NCBI GenBank assembly: GCA_016714125.1
Contig: JADJNX010000020.1
Coordinates: 1-64,000, forward strand
Origin: Ignavibacteriales bacterium
GTDB lineage: Bacteria > Bacteroidota > Ignavibacteria > Ignavibacteriales > Ignavibacteriaceae
Reading direction: 5' to 3'
Length of the DNA: 64,000 nucleotides
Shown one piece after another: positions 54,052 through 63,119 of this stretch (positions within the stretch are counted from its first letter, which is position 1; each line of letters opens with the position of its first letter). Under the pieces are notes generated by a model, which did not search any database, was not told the origin of the DNA, and saw only the letters and a program-made list of their open reading frames with translations. Both the position numbers and the translations under genes were made by a program.

Positions 54052-54327
54052 ATGCCTCAAAAAAGGTTTTTCTTTTTTAAGAAACCGGGATGTATGCCCT
54101 GCGAAGTTATGGAGAGGGAGCTATCGGTTGTCCTGGAAAACACATCTCCTGAGCTTGAATTAAAGATAATTGATCTTTCTGAGTTTCCTGAAATTGGGGA
54201 GAGAATGGATATTCAAAGCACACCTGCACTTTTGTTTTTGAAAGACGGCAAGATTGTTGATGTAATTCACGGGGTGGTAAACAGAGAATATCTTCGAAAA
54301 TCTGTTTTGGAATTTATTAATTTATAA
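54052..54327 (+). CDS. Thioredoxin-fold protein with CMPC motif
   Basis: 91 residues. FFFFKKPGCMPCEVMERELS contains the redox CxxC (C-M-P-C) at the start of the first helix, and STPALLFLKDGKIVDVIHGV contains the cis-Pro of the thioredoxin fold. Cytoplasmic, no signal peptide. It could reduce disulfides in small partners; no partner is suggested by the neighbours. It stands divergent to the beta-lactamase, and DUF1697 follows 18 bases later. Confidence 0.8.
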   Translation: MPQKRFFFFKKPGCMPCEVMERELSVVLENTSPELELKIIDLSEFPEIGERMDIQSTPALLFLKDGKIVDVIHGVVNREYLRKSVLEFINL

Positions 54328-54345
54328 TCTAATTGGAGAACCCAG

Positions 54346-54876
54346 TTGCCCCAATACATCGCATTACTTCGTGGCATAAATGTCAGTGGACATAAACTTA
54401 TTAAAATGGCGGAGTTGAAGGAGCTTTTAATGGGTATCGGTTTCAAAAATGTTCAAACTTATATCCAGAGTGGGAATGTAGTGTTTGAATCGGATGAAAA
54501 ATCTATATCAAATCTGGAATTGTACATTATGTCCGGAATTTCCGGGAAGTATGGTTTTTATGTGGAGGTGATGGTTAGAACAGTTAATGAATTCAGTCGC
54601 ATTGTTGAAACCAATCCCTTTCCTGATGCAGAAGGGAACAAGCTGTATATAACTTTTTTCCGGGAAGCACCCCAAAACATTCCATTTGAAGAGTTGAACA
54701 AGGTGAAATCGGAATCGGAGGTTTATCTGTTTCACGACCGTATTATGTTTTTTTATTGTCCCGAGGGATATGGAATTACAAAACTCTCCAACCCCTTCAT
54801 TGAAAAAAAACTGAAAACAGTTGCAACCACCAGAAACATGAACACAATTGTGAAATTGTTGGGGATGGCACAATAA
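54346..54876 (+). CDS. DUF1697 family protein
   Basis: 176 residues beginning MPQYIALLRGINVSGHKLIK, the hallmark of DUF1697, with the following NVQTYIQSGNVVFES and the C-terminal KTVATTRNMNTIVKLLGMA. TTG start at 54346. Function of the family is unknown; small cytoplasmic alpha/beta protein. Convergent with hydA, with a palindromic hairpin between them. Confidence 0.88.
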   Translation: MPQYIALLRGINVSGHKLIKMAELKELLMGIGFKNVQTYIQSGNVVFESDEKSISNLELYIMSGISGKYGFYVEVMVRTVNEFSRIVETNPFPDAEGNKLYITFFREAPQNIPFEELNKVKSESEVYLFHDRIMFFYCPEGYGITKLSNPFIEKKLKTVATTRNMNTIVKLLGMAQ

Positions 54877-54888
54877 ATTAATCCACCC

Positions 54889-54915
54889 CCGGCTCCCTTC
54901 CGGGCAGAAAGGGAG
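54889..54915. terminator. Hairpin between DUF1697 and hydA
   Basis: GGCTCCCTT and AAGGGAGCG arms pair around CCGGGCAGA. There is no U-rich tail, so it may act as a barrier or weak terminator between convergent genes rather than a textbook terminator. Confidence 0.5.
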
Positions 54916-54937
54916 CGTTGGTGGAAGAGTACTGTAT

Positions 54938-56926
54938 TCATTCAGACCTAAAAGTGTCAATTTTCTTCTTAAGATCATCAAACGAACAGTGGTTGATGAT
55001 TTCACCTTCAACAACAACTGTTGGACCTTTATCACAATTTTCAGCACAGAATGTTGCGGACACTTCAAATTCGTCGGATAATCCTTCAACTGAAATATGT
55101 CTTACAACCCTGTTAAGGAGTTTTTGTGATCCTTTTACAAAACAGGAAGTTCCTACACACACCGAAATCTTCTTTTTCTCTTCACCACTTTGGATCAGAC
55201 TGATTCCGCCTTCAAACCGTTTCCTGCTTTTATAATGAGTGTGCAAAAGATCATGTGCAATTTTGCTTCCGGGTGATTTAAGGAATGATTCATAAACATC
55301 CTTAATCAGTGGATTTTCATGCGCATTGTGGAGTTGGAGCATCTTATCGGTTTCATAAAGTCCTTTGCCTCTTTTTGCAACTGTTTCACTGTTGTGAGTC
55401 ACAGGCTGTCCGGCTCCTCCGGCACATCCTGATGGGCATGCCATCACTTCGATGAAATCGTAAGACTCTTCTCCCGATTGGATTTTGTTGAGGAGTTCTT
55501 TTGCGTTTTTGAGACCACTCACCACGGCAATATTAAATTGCCGATCTTTTACCGTGATTCTTTTCCGTTTTATGCCGTTGATTCCTCTCAACTCGATGAC
55601 ATCGGAGACAGTTGCATCAGCACCGTTGAGATTTGAACTTAGATGTCTTACAACAGCTTCGGCAACTCCACCGGAATTTCCAAAAATGATCCCGGCTCCT
55701 GTTTTGAACCCAAAAGGCATGTCAAATGATTCGGGTTCCAATTCGCCAAAAACGAGTCCAGCCTCTTTGATCATTCTTCCCAGTTCCTGAACCGTCAGAA
55801 CATAGTCAACATCCTTAAATTCAGCAGAATTTCGGGTTATTTCGAACTTTTTGGCAGTACAAGGCATAATTGAGACAGAAACGATGTTCTTTTTATCAAC
55901 ATTTACTTTTTCGGGCAGGGTGTTTTTAATAAGAGCTCCCACCATTCCCTGAGGTGATTTGCATGAGCTCAGGTTCCCCAAAAATTCCGGTTGATACTGT
56001 TCTGCATATTTAACCCAGGCCGGGCAACATGAAGTGATCAGAGGAAGTTGTTCTCCAGATTCAATTCTTCCGAGGAACTCATTCGCTTCTTCGAGTACGG
56101 TGAGATCGGCACCAAATGATGTGTCAAATACTTTTTTGAATCCAAGATGTTTGAGTGCAGAAATCATCTGACCCGTCACATTTTCACCATCTTTGTAGCC
56201 AAAAAGTTCACCAAGTGAAACTCTGACCGCCGGAGCAACCTGAATTACGACATATTTTTCAGGATCATCAAGGACATCCCAGACTTCTTTAGTATCTGAT
56301 TTTGGAGTAATCGCAGCAGTGGGACAAACTCTTGCACACTGTCCACAATCAACACATTCCACTTCTCCCAATGGTTTTCCAAAAGAGGGGACAACCACGG
56401 CACCACTTCCACGATGGGCAAAATCGAGCACACCAATGCCCTGAATTTCATCACAGGCTCTCACACAGTCACCACAGAGGATACATTTATCCATATCCCT
56501 GATTAGTGCAGGGGAAGAAGAATCGATGCCCTTGTTCATAAGGGTTTGTTTAAATCTGACATCTTCGACGCCAAGTTTTGAAGCAATTTCGAGCAATTTG
56601 CAGGAGTCACTTTTTACGCAGGAGGTGCATTCTCTTTTGTGTGATGCGAGTAGCAATTCAATATTGATTTTTCTGATATCGCGCAGTTCTTTGGTGTGGG
56701 TTTTAATTTTCATACCGGGTTCTGGCTTCATCGAACAGGATGAGTTGATTCCTCTTCCTTCAACATCCACAAGACAAAGCCGGCAAGCGCCATAAACACT
56801 GAGTTCAGAATGATAACAGAAAGTTGGCAAGTCGATATTCGCTTTTCTGATCACTTCAAGGAGGTTTTTCTCAGATTCAATTGTTATTTCTCTACCATTT
56901 ATATAAAGATTATTTTCGCTGTTCAT
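54938..56926 (-). CDS. hydA: [FeFe] hydrogenase catalytic subunit, trimeric NADH/ferredoxin type
   Basis: Reduces protons to H2 (or oxidises H2); in trimeric HydABC enzymes this couples NADH and ferredoxin. 662 residues. The start at ATG 56924-56926 (MNSENNLYINGREI) is set by AAGGAG 8 bases upstream, with the hydB stop one base before. Domains: an N-terminal [2Fe-2S] plug (C37, C48, C51, C64), a His-Cys and two [4Fe-4S] domains (CILCGDCVRAC and CVDCGQCARVCP), and the H-cluster domain with L1 LITSCCPAWVKYAEQYQ, L2 SIMPCTAKKFE and L3 MACPSGCAGGAGQP. A C-terminal thioredoxin-like [2Fe-2S] domain (CVGTSCFVKGSQ, FCAENCDKGP) ends the protein. All H-cluster cysteines are present. The maturation genes hydEFG are not in the window. 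Confidence 0.94.
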   Translation of the reverse strand: MNSENNLYINGREITIESEKNLLEVIRKANIDLPTFCYHSELSVYGACRLCLVDVEGRGINSSCSMKPEPGMKIKTHTKELRDIRKINIELLLASHKRECTSCVKSDSCKLLEIASKLGVEDVRFKQTLMNKGIDSSSPALIRDMDKCILCGDCVRACDEIQGIGVLDFAHRGSGAVVVPSFGKPLGEVECVDCGQCARVCPTAAITPKSDTKEVWDVLDDPEKYVVIQVAPAVRVSLGELFGYKDGENVTGQMISALKHLGFKKVFDTSFGADLTVLEEANEFLGRIESGEQLPLITSCCPAWVKYAEQYQPEFLGNLSSCKSPQGMVGALIKNTLPEKVNVDKKNIVSVSIMPCTAKKFEITRNSAEFKDVDYVLTVQELGRMIKEAGLVFGELEPESFDMPFGFKTGAGIIFGNSGGVAEAVVRHLSSNLNGADATVSDVIELRGINGIKRKRITVKDRQFNIAVVSGLKNAKELLNKIQSGEESYDFIEVMACPSGCAGGAGQPVTHNSETVAKRGKGLYETDKMLQLHNAHENPLIKDVYESFLKSPGSKIAHDLLHTHYKSRKRFEGGISLIQSGEEKKKISVCVGTSCFVKGSQKLLNRVVRHISVEGLSDEFEVSATFCAENCDKGPTVVVEGEIINHCSFDDLKKKIDTFRSE

Positions 56927-56927
56927 A

Positions 56928-58826
56928 TCACACTCCTTCAGAAATTGCATCGAGGCGGCAGGCTTCAATACATGCTCCGCACTTTATACACAATGCTTCA
57001 TTAATATAATGGGGTTGTTTTTTCTCACCTGCGATTGCGCCGACAGGACATTTTTTAATGCAGAGTCCACATCCTTTACACTTCTCTTCTATCACAACGG
57101 GAGTAAGGAGACTTTTGCATTTTTTAGCCGGGCATCTCTGTTGCATTACATGAGTTTCAATCTCCTCACGGAAATACCCAAGTAGTGAGAGTACAGGGTT
57201 TGGAGCAGTTTTTCCCAATCCACAAAGTGAAGCTTTTTTGATAGCCAAACCAAGATTAAAAAGGATTTCGAGAGTGTGCTCATCTGCATCCCCTTCAGTA
57301 ATATCCTCAAGCAGGGATAACATCTGTTTTGTGCCTTCTCTGCAAGGGACACACTTGCCACACGATTCATTTTGTGTGAATTGCATGAAAAATTTTGCCA
57401 CCTGTACCATACAGGTGTTTTTGTTCATCACTACGAGTCCACCCGATCCGATCATAGCACCAATTGAGATTAGTGAATCAAAACTGAGAGGAAGATCGAG
57501 ATGTTCAGCAGTAAGACAACCACCTGATGGACCTCCAATCTGAACTGCTTTAAATCCTTCAGGGTCGAGGTTTCCTTCGTCATCAGTGACACCACCACCG
57601 ATGTCAAAAATGATTTCGCGGAGAGTTGTTCCAAAAGGCACTTCGATTAATCCAGTGTTAACCACATGACCTGTCAGTGCAAAAGTTTTGGTTCCGGGGG
57701 ATTCTTTTGTGCCGATTGATCGATATTCTGCTGCTCCATTTTTTATGATTCCGGGAACTGAAGCCAAAGTTTCAACATTATTGATAATTGTGGGTTTGCC
57801 AAATAACCCTGATTGAGCCGGAAACGGTGGTTTTGGGTTTGGCATCCCTCTTTTGCCTTCAATTGAAGCCATCAGAGCAGTTTCTTCTCCACATACAAAC
57901 GCACCCGCTCCTTCCATGACATGGATGGTAAATCTTTTATCGGTTCCAAAGATTTTATCCCCGAGAATCCCAAGTTTTGTAGCTTCCTCCACTGCTTTTT
58001 TGATTCTTCTTACGGCAAGGGGGTATTCAAGTCTTACATAAACATAACCTTCATCAGCTCCGATGCCTGATGCAGCGATGATCATCCCTTCAATAACAGA
58101 GTGGGGATTCCCCTCCATTACACTTCTATCCATGAAGGCACCGGGATCACCCTCATCGGCATTACAAATCACATATTTTTTATCGTTGGTCTCTTTTTGG
58201 GCAAGAAGCCATTTTCTTCCGGTTGGGAAGCCGCCGCCGCCTCTGCCTCTGAGACCCGAATTAAGAATCTCTCTGCAAATATCGATGGAAGTCATTTCTG
58301 TTACAGCTTTTTGTGCCGCTTCATATCCACCTCTTGAGATATATTCTTCGATATCTTCAGGGTTGATATTTCCACAATCAGCGAGGATTTTCCGGGTCTG
58401 TTTTTTATAAAAATTGATATCCTGTTGCGTTTTGCAGCTTTTACCCGAGATATTGCCTTTGTAAAGCAACCTCTCCACCGGTTTACCGTTGAGAACTGTT
58501 TCGATAATAATCTCAGAAACATCTTCAGGTTTCACTTTTACATAGAAGATACCCTCGGGTTCGATCGTAACAAGTGGTCCCATTTGGCAAAAGCCCTGGC
58601 ATCCACTTCCTGTAAGCAGATTGTAGTTATTTTCTTCTTTTTTTAGTTCTGTTTCAATGTGAACCCCCATCAGTGTAGAGACTCGCTTAAATTCATTACT
58701 GATTTTAAGAGCACCACTCGCCATGCAGCCGGTGCCGGCGCAGATGATGATACGTCTGGTTACATTTTTGGCTCTGTTTTGATAATCGGTTTTAATGGCA
58801 TTCAGATCAAGCAAACTGTTCATCAC
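56928..58826 (-). CDS. hydB: Hydrogenase NADH-binding subunit (NuoF-like)
   Basis: Diaphorase subunit: binds NAD(H) and FMN and feeds HydA. 632 residues. It opens with a thioredoxin-like [2Fe-2S] domain (ICAGTGCMASGALK, GCQGFCQMGPL), then the NuoF core with NADH/FMN sites (LRGRGGGGFPTGRKW, CNADEGDPGAFMDR, GAGAFVCGEETALMASIEGK) and an SLBB domain. The NuoF [4Fe-4S] ESCGKCVPCREG and two C-terminal [4Fe-4S] ferredoxin motifs (CKGCGLCIKKCP, CIKCGACIEAC) complete it. It overlaps hydC by 20 bases. The extra ferredoxin domains distinguish it from respiratory NuoF. Confidence 0.94.
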   Translation of the reverse strand: MMNSLLDLNAIKTDYQNRAKNVTRRIIICAGTGCMASGALKISNEFKRVSTLMGVHIETELKKEENNYNLLTGSGCQGFCQMGPLVTIEPEGIFYVKVKPEDVSEIIIETVLNGKPVERLLYKGNISGKSCKTQQDINFYKKQTRKILADCGNINPEDIEEYISRGGYEAAQKAVTEMTSIDICREILNSGLRGRGGGGFPTGRKWLLAQKETNDKKYVICNADEGDPGAFMDRSVMEGNPHSVIEGMIIAASGIGADEGYVYVRLEYPLAVRRIKKAVEEATKLGILGDKIFGTDKRFTIHVMEGAGAFVCGEETALMASIEGKRGMPNPKPPFPAQSGLFGKPTIINNVETLASVPGIIKNGAAEYRSIGTKESPGTKTFALTGHVVNTGLIEVPFGTTLREIIFDIGGGVTDDEGNLDPEGFKAVQIGGPSGGCLTAEHLDLPLSFDSLISIGAMIGSGGLVVMNKNTCMVQVAKFFMQFTQNESCGKCVPCREGTKQMLSLLEDITEGDADEHTLEILFNLGLAIKKASLCGLGKTAPNPVLSLLGYFREEIETHVMQQRCPAKKCKSLLTPVVIEEKCKGCGLCIKKCPVGAIAGEKKQPHYINEALCIKCGACIEACRLDAISEGV

Positions 58827-59325
58827 AAACTCTCTCTTTCTCCATTATTTCATCAATCATTTTTGTCGTTTTACCCGGAATCATAAGTGGGTGAACTTCT
58901 TCATTTACCACAACCACAGGAGCTATTCCACAGGCACCCAGGCATGAGACTGTTTCCAGTGTGAAAAGCAGATCGGGTGTTGTTGTTTTTCCTTTGGGGA
59001 GGTTTAACCTGTTTCTGATTTCGGAGAGAAGAGGATTGGAGCCTTTAACGTGGCAGGCTGTTCCATCGCAGACTCTTACTACATATTTCCCTTTTGGTTC
59101 GAGAGCAAAATGTGAATAGAAAGTTGCAACGCCATAAATCCTTGCGGGGGAGATATCAATCGTTGTTGCAATAAATGCCAACACATCCTCGGGTAGATAT
59201 CTGTATTCTTCTTGAACTGCCTGTAGGATGGGGACTAATTTATCTGATTTATAATCATATTTTTCAAGTATTTCGCACACTTTGGCAAATTTTCGTGCCG
59301 CTTGTCCTAAATCATGTTTGTGCAT
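58807..59325 (-). CDS. hydC: Hydrogenase [2Fe-2S] subunit (NuoE-like)
   Basis: 172 residues, thioredoxin-like [2Fe-2S] protein of the HydABC complex. N-terminal helices (LDKL-like YDYKSDKLVPILQAVQEEY) precede DISPARIYGVATFYSHFALE, then the four cluster cysteines in VRVCDGTACHVKGSNPLL and VSCLGACGIAPVVVV. Start ATG 59323-59325. It starts nine bases after the rex stop, and its end overlaps hydB, so rex-hydC-hydB-hydA read as one operon. Confidence 0.94.
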   Translation of the reverse strand: MHKHDLGQAARKFAKVCEILEKYDYKSDKLVPILQAVQEEYRYLPEDVLAFIATTIDISPARIYGVATFYSHFALEPKGKYVVRVCDGTACHVKGSNPLLSEIRNRLNLPKGKTTTPDLLFTLETVSCLGACGIAPVVVVNEEVHPLMIPGKTTKMIDEIMEKERVCDEQFA

Positions 59326-59334
59326 TTTATTTCC

Positions 59335-60000
59335 TTATTTCTGGTCTTGAATTGATTGTCCAAGTTTTCGGGTGAGAACCGAGAGACTGGCATGAAGCAG
59401 CACATTCTCTACAATTATCTCCTTTGGAACCCGGAGTTGTACGGGAGCAAAATTCCATATCGCTTTTATCCCACCATCAATCATCATCGTGGCAACTTCA
59501 TTTGCCGCCGCTGCGGGAACCGTAATGATTCCAATATGTACATGCATTCTATGGCTAAGATCGGGGAGTTTATCGATATGGAAAATTGGTATGTTACGGA
59601 TTGTTCCGCCCGCCTTTTCAGGGTTGGAGTCGAAAGCTGCAATAATGTTAATACCATAGTTGTTAAAACCGGGGTACCCCAGAATTGCTGTACCGAGACT
59701 TCCTGCGCCTACTAAAAAAGCGTCAGTGACATTATCCCAATTTAAAAATGACTCGATCGCATGGATCAATTGTGGTACCAAAAAACCTGTTTTGGGTTTA
59801 CCGATGATCCCTGTGAACTCGATATCTTTCCTTACCTGGGTTGAATCAAGACGAAGCTCGTCTGCAATCCTTGTGCTCGAGACTTCCTTAATTCCCTCTT
59901 CCTTTAATCTGGTCAGGATTTGAAGGTAGCGGGGGAGGCGTCTTAAAACGGGCTCGGGAACGTGTTTGATCTCTTTTGTCGTCATTAAATTTTGCTCCAT
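59335..60000 (-). CDS. rex: Redox-sensing transcriptional repressor Rex
   Basis: NADH/NAD+-sensing repressor of fermentation and hydrogenase genes. 221 residues from the start at 60000 (MEQNLMTTKEIKHV), although the frame stays open further upstream; MTTKE (59985) is also possible. Winged-helix part: PEPVLRRLPRYLQILTRLKE and STRIADELRLDSTQVRKDIE. NAD domain: FLVGAGSLGTAILGYPGF with the Rossmann GxGxxG, and the C-terminal domain-swapping helix VLTRKLGQSIQDQ. It heads the hydCBA operon, so autoregulation together with the hydrogenase is likely. No canonical Rex box (TTGTTAAN4TTAACAA) is present upstream. Confidence 0.93.
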   Translation of the reverse strand: MEQNLMTTKEIKHVPEPVLRRLPRYLQILTRLKEEGIKEVSSTRIADELRLDSTQVRKDIEFTGIIGKPKTGFLVPQLIHAIESFLNWDNVTDAFLVGAGSLGTAILGYPGFNNYGINIIAAFDSNPEKAGGTIRNIPIFHIDKLPDLSHRMHVHIGIITVPAAAANEVATMMIDGGIKAIWNFAPVQLRVPKEIIVENVLLHASLSVLTRKLGQSIQDQK

Positions 60001-60059
60001 TTGGTTGATTTTTAATCGAGAAAAATATATCGAGAAATTTATACTGATTAAAATATGGA

Positions 60060-60164
60060 AAATTCCGATATTAGTCAAGTTAAATTTTTCAATTTTGCAA
60101 ATAACTTTCGGAATTTATAGAAATATCGACAAAAAGTGCCCCAAACGACTTGAAAGTCGTGGCA
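60060..60164. promoter_or_regulatory. Inverted repeats in the rex-hydS divergent region
   Basis: Arms AAATTCCGA (60060-60068) and TCGGAATTT (60108-60116) form a 9-base inverted repeat 39 bases apart. Separately, ACGACTTGAAAGTCGT (60145-60160) is a near-perfect palindrome flanked by TGCC and GGCA. Either could be an operator for Rex or another regulator of the two divergent operons, or the second could be a REP-like repeat. Also ATCGAGAAA occurs twice (60015, 60029). Confidence 0.35.
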
Positions 60165-60209
60165 TGAGATTTGTTGTATATGCCTGAACGATGAAAAGAG
60201 AAGAAGACA

Positions 60210-61985
60210 ATGACAAAAAACATAATGACCGAAAACAGTTATATATTTACAAATAAAGCCAAGTGCCAGGATTGTTACAGATGTGTAAGGGTTTGTCCCG
60301 TGAAAGCTGTGGGAGTTAGTGACGGGCAGGCTTATGTAGATGAAAAAAGGTGTATTTTTTGTGGAAGATGTATAGTCGAGTGTCCTCAGCAGGCGAAGTA
60401 TTACAGGAAAGACACCAATAAAGTAAAAGAACTAATAGCGGCACATCAGGATGTAGTGGCGGCAGTGGCACCCTCATTTTCGGGACTTCTCGATAAAAAG
60501 ATGGTAAAACGGTTTCCCTCGGCAATGCGACTTCTCGGATTTAGTCTGGTGGTTGAGGTGGCAGAAGGAGCAAGGTATGTAACTGATGAAACCCTTAAAA
60601 TTGCCGGCAAGGGGAGAGGAAATATATCAACCTCGTGTCCCGCGGTGGTGGAATACGCTGAAAAATATCGACCTGAATTGCTTGGATCTCTAATTCCCGT
60701 TCCTTCCCCTATGATTGCTCAAGCAAAACTTATCAAAAGGAGAAGGGGCCCCGATTCCAAAACTGTTTTCATTGGACCGTGTGTCGCAAAAAAAAGGGAA
60801 GCTGATTTTCCTGAACACGAGGGATTAATTGATGCTGTTCTCACTTTTGAGGAGCTGTTTAACTGGCTTAAAGAGAGTGAAATTGAATTGTCAAATCTTG
60901 AAGAGAGTGGATTTGATTGGGCTAAATACACAGGGGGTGAATCATTTTGTCTCTCAGGAGGACTTGAAGAAACAGCAGGAGTTTGTGGCAGTAGCGGTCC
61001 AGCCGGAACACAAATTCTCTGTATGAGCAGTTATGAAAGGATGCTTGAAGCGTTTAACATAGTGGGTGAAGGTGCCGGAAATCTTATCGTTGAACCTCTT
61101 ATCTGTTCGATGGGATGTATCAATGGACCCGGAATCAACTCTGAGATCAATGTTTTAAGGAGGCGATTAAATGTTCAGGCTTATTCAAAAGAGAAAAAGG
61201 AGACAGGCGAACCGATAGTTGAAGAACAGATTCAACTTGTAACCAGTTTTAAGGACAAATCAGGCAATTTCCTCACGGAATTTGATGAAGAGGCGATCAG
61301 AGATGTAATGCATCAAACGGGGAAATACACAAAAGAGGATGAATTAAATTGTGGCGCTTGTGGCTATCTGACTTGTCGGGACAAAGCAAAAGCAGTTCTT
61401 GCCGGAATGGCTGAAATCAAAATGTGCATCCCATATATGAGAAGATTTGCAGAACGAAAAGCGGATGAGATAATCGATAAAACTCCAAATGGAATCATTG
61501 TTGTTGATCGAGCGCTTCAAATAATTAGTGTAAATGAGTCGTTTATGAAAATGTTTATGTGTACGGGGGCATCAGTTGGGAAACACCTGTCAACAATCAT
61601 CGATCCCGATTTATTCGAGAAAGTTGTAACCGGTGGAGGTGAGCTCATCGAGGAGAGGATGAATTTTGCAAAATACAGTCTCTCTACCGAAGCAAAAATA
61701 TTTAAGATGAGCGAGGATTCAATCGCAGGCATATTTGTGGATATCACAAAAAATGAAACAGATAAAAAACAGTTGGATACCTTAAGGGGTGAAACACTCA
61801 AAAAAGCAGAAGAACTGCTTGAACACCAGGTAAAAACTGCTCAGTTTCTTGCCAAAATATTGGGAGAAGGAACAGCAAAAAGTGAAGCACTTCTCGATAA
61901 TTTAATGAAACTCACCGAGGATGATACCCGGAAAGGAAGCTCAAACAAGAACAAGTGGTTATGGGATACTTATACTTCGAAGTAG
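60210..61985 (+). CDS. hydS: Sensory [FeFe] hydrogenase-like protein with PAS domain
   Basis: About 591 residues. It begins with two [4Fe-4S] ferredoxin motifs (CQDCYRCVRVCP, CIFCGRCIVECP) and a hydrogenase domain whose L1 is STSCPAVVEYAEKY, with the proton-transfer Cys of TSCCPAW replaced. L2 is GPCVAKKREAD and L3 is LICSMGCINGPG, so H-cluster ligands remain. A NCGACGYLTC [4Fe-4S] domain follows, then a PAS domain (ADEIIDKTPNGIIVVDRALQ) and a helical tail. This architecture matches group C (HydS) sensory hydrogenases, which report H2 or redox state rather than make H2. It diverges from rex-hydCBA, with a PP2C gene as output next door. ATG 60210 follows AGAAGA. The phosphatase overlaps its end. 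Confidence 0.85.
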   Translation: MTKNIMTENSYIFTNKAKCQDCYRCVRVCPVKAVGVSDGQAYVDEKRCIFCGRCIVECPQQAKYYRKDTNKVKELIAAHQDVVAAVAPSFSGLLDKKMVKRFPSAMRLLGFSLVVEVAEGARYVTDETLKIAGKGRGNISTSCPAVVEYAEKYRPELLGSLIPVPSPMIAQAKLIKRRRGPDSKTVFIGPCVAKKREADFPEHEGLIDAVLTFEELFNWLKESEIELSNLEESGFDWAKYTGGESFCLSGGLEETAGVCGSSGPAGTQILCMSSYERMLEAFNIVGEGAGNLIVEPLICSMGCINGPGINSEINVLRRRLNVQAYSKEKKETGEPIVEEQIQLVTSFKDKSGNFLTEFDEEAIRDVMHQTGKYTKEDELNCGACGYLTCRDKAKAVLAGMAEIKMCIPYMRRFAERKADEIIDKTPNGIIVVDRALQIISVNESFMKMFMCTGASVGKHLSTIIDPDLFEKVVTGGGELIEERMNFAKYSLSTEAKIFKMSEDSIAGIFVDITKNETDKKQLDTLRGETLKKAEELLEHQVKTAQFLAKILGEGTAKSEALLDNLMKLTEDDTRKGSSNKNKWLWDTYTSK

Positions 61986-63109
61986 AGACTGCACAGAGGT
62001 CAAAATATGACAGAAGCCCAAGTGGTGATGTTGTTGAGGTCATACAAACCAAAGAACACACCACAATAATCTTGTGTGACGGGCTGGGTTCCGGCGTGAA
62101 AGCTAATATCTTTGCTGCGATGGCAGCCGCAAGATTAAAAGAACTTTTAAGTTCGGATTTTTCAATGCGAAAGGCTTTTACCAACACTGTTGTAACGATG
62201 GAAGAGGCAAAACAGGCTGACATGCCTTACTCGGCTATGACTGTTGTGAGGATTCTGAATGATGGACTCACTACAATTCTAAGTTACGAAACCCCAACCC
62301 CGTTGTTCCTTGCCGGTAAAACCGCCTATCCATTAAAAGGCAGGGTTTACAACAATGGTACTGCTTTTATTACCGAATTAAATTGTGTTGTAAATCTGGG
62401 TGAGGGAATTTTAATCACATCCGATGGAGTAACTCAAGCCGGTATTGGAAAAAGATTCACTTTAGGATGGGAAACTGAAGGATTAAACAGTTTTGTTAAT
62501 ACCCTTTTGCAGAAGGGGGAACTTCCAAAACATCTGCCTAAACTGGTGGAGGAACAGGCTGTGCAACATTGGGGACCCAAACAGGGTGACGATGTTACAA
62601 TAGTGGTTTGCAGCGCAAGAAAAGGGAGAGTGGTAAATCTTTTCACAGGTCCGCCAACAAATCCCGCGGACGATGATTCGGCGTTTGAATCATTTTTTGC
62701 CGAACCGGGGGTAAAACTTATTTGTGGTGCCTCCACTTCAAAAATTGCTGCGAGATATCTAAACAAACCGTTAAAGGTGAATGACGATGAGAGTGATTCA
62801 ATCACTCCTCCCGATTATGAGATTGAGGGAGTTGATCTTGTAACCGAGGGGGCGGTAACACTTAATCAGGTATTTAATATTTGGGATGAAGACTCACAAA
62901 AACTCAATCCAGACAGCCCCGTGACGATTTTGTATTCACTTTTGAGTGCGGCAAACAGAGTAAATTTTTATTTGGGAAGAGCTAAAAACCCTGCATCTGA
63001 AGATATCTCATTCACACAGATGGGGATTTTAAGAAGAGAAAAAATCATGCCATTAATCATCGAAAAGCTCAAACTCGAGGGAAAACTTGTGGTGGTTAAG
63101 TACTACTAA
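61955..63109 (+). CDS. PP2C/SpoIIE-type serine phosphatase (HydS partner)
   Basis: About 384 residues. The first two-thirds is a PPM/SpoIIE phosphatase: IILCDGLGSGVKANIFAAMA (the Asp-Gly metal motif), YSAMTVVRILN, LITSDGVTQAG and the C-terminal QGDDVTIVVCSARK (GDDxT metal motif). About 110 further residues follow with no motif I know. GTG 61955 or ATG 61961 starts it; either overlaps hydS by 25-31 bases, implying coupled translation. In HydS loci a phosphatase of this kind is the common partner and probably passes the signal on to a Ser/Thr-phosphorylated target. The target is not in the window. Confidence 0.83.
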   Translation: MVMGYLYFEVETAQRSKYDRSPSGDVVEVIQTKEHTTIILCDGLGSGVKANIFAAMAAARLKELLSSDFSMRKAFTNTVVTMEEAKQADMPYSAMTVVRILNDGLTTILSYETPTPLFLAGKTAYPLKGRVYNNGTAFITELNCVVNLGEGILITSDGVTQAGIGKRFTLGWETEGLNSFVNTLLQKGELPKHLPKLVEEQAVQHWGPKQGDDVTIVVCSARKGRVVNLFTGPPTNPADDDSAFESFFAEPGVKLICGASTSKIAARYLNKPLKVNDDESDSITPPDYEIEGVDLVTEGAVTLNQVFNIWDEDSQKLNPDSPVTILYSLLSAANRVNFYLGRAKNPASEDISFTQMGILRREKIMPLIIEKLKLEGKLVVVKYY

Positions 63110-63119
63110 ATCTGCTGGG

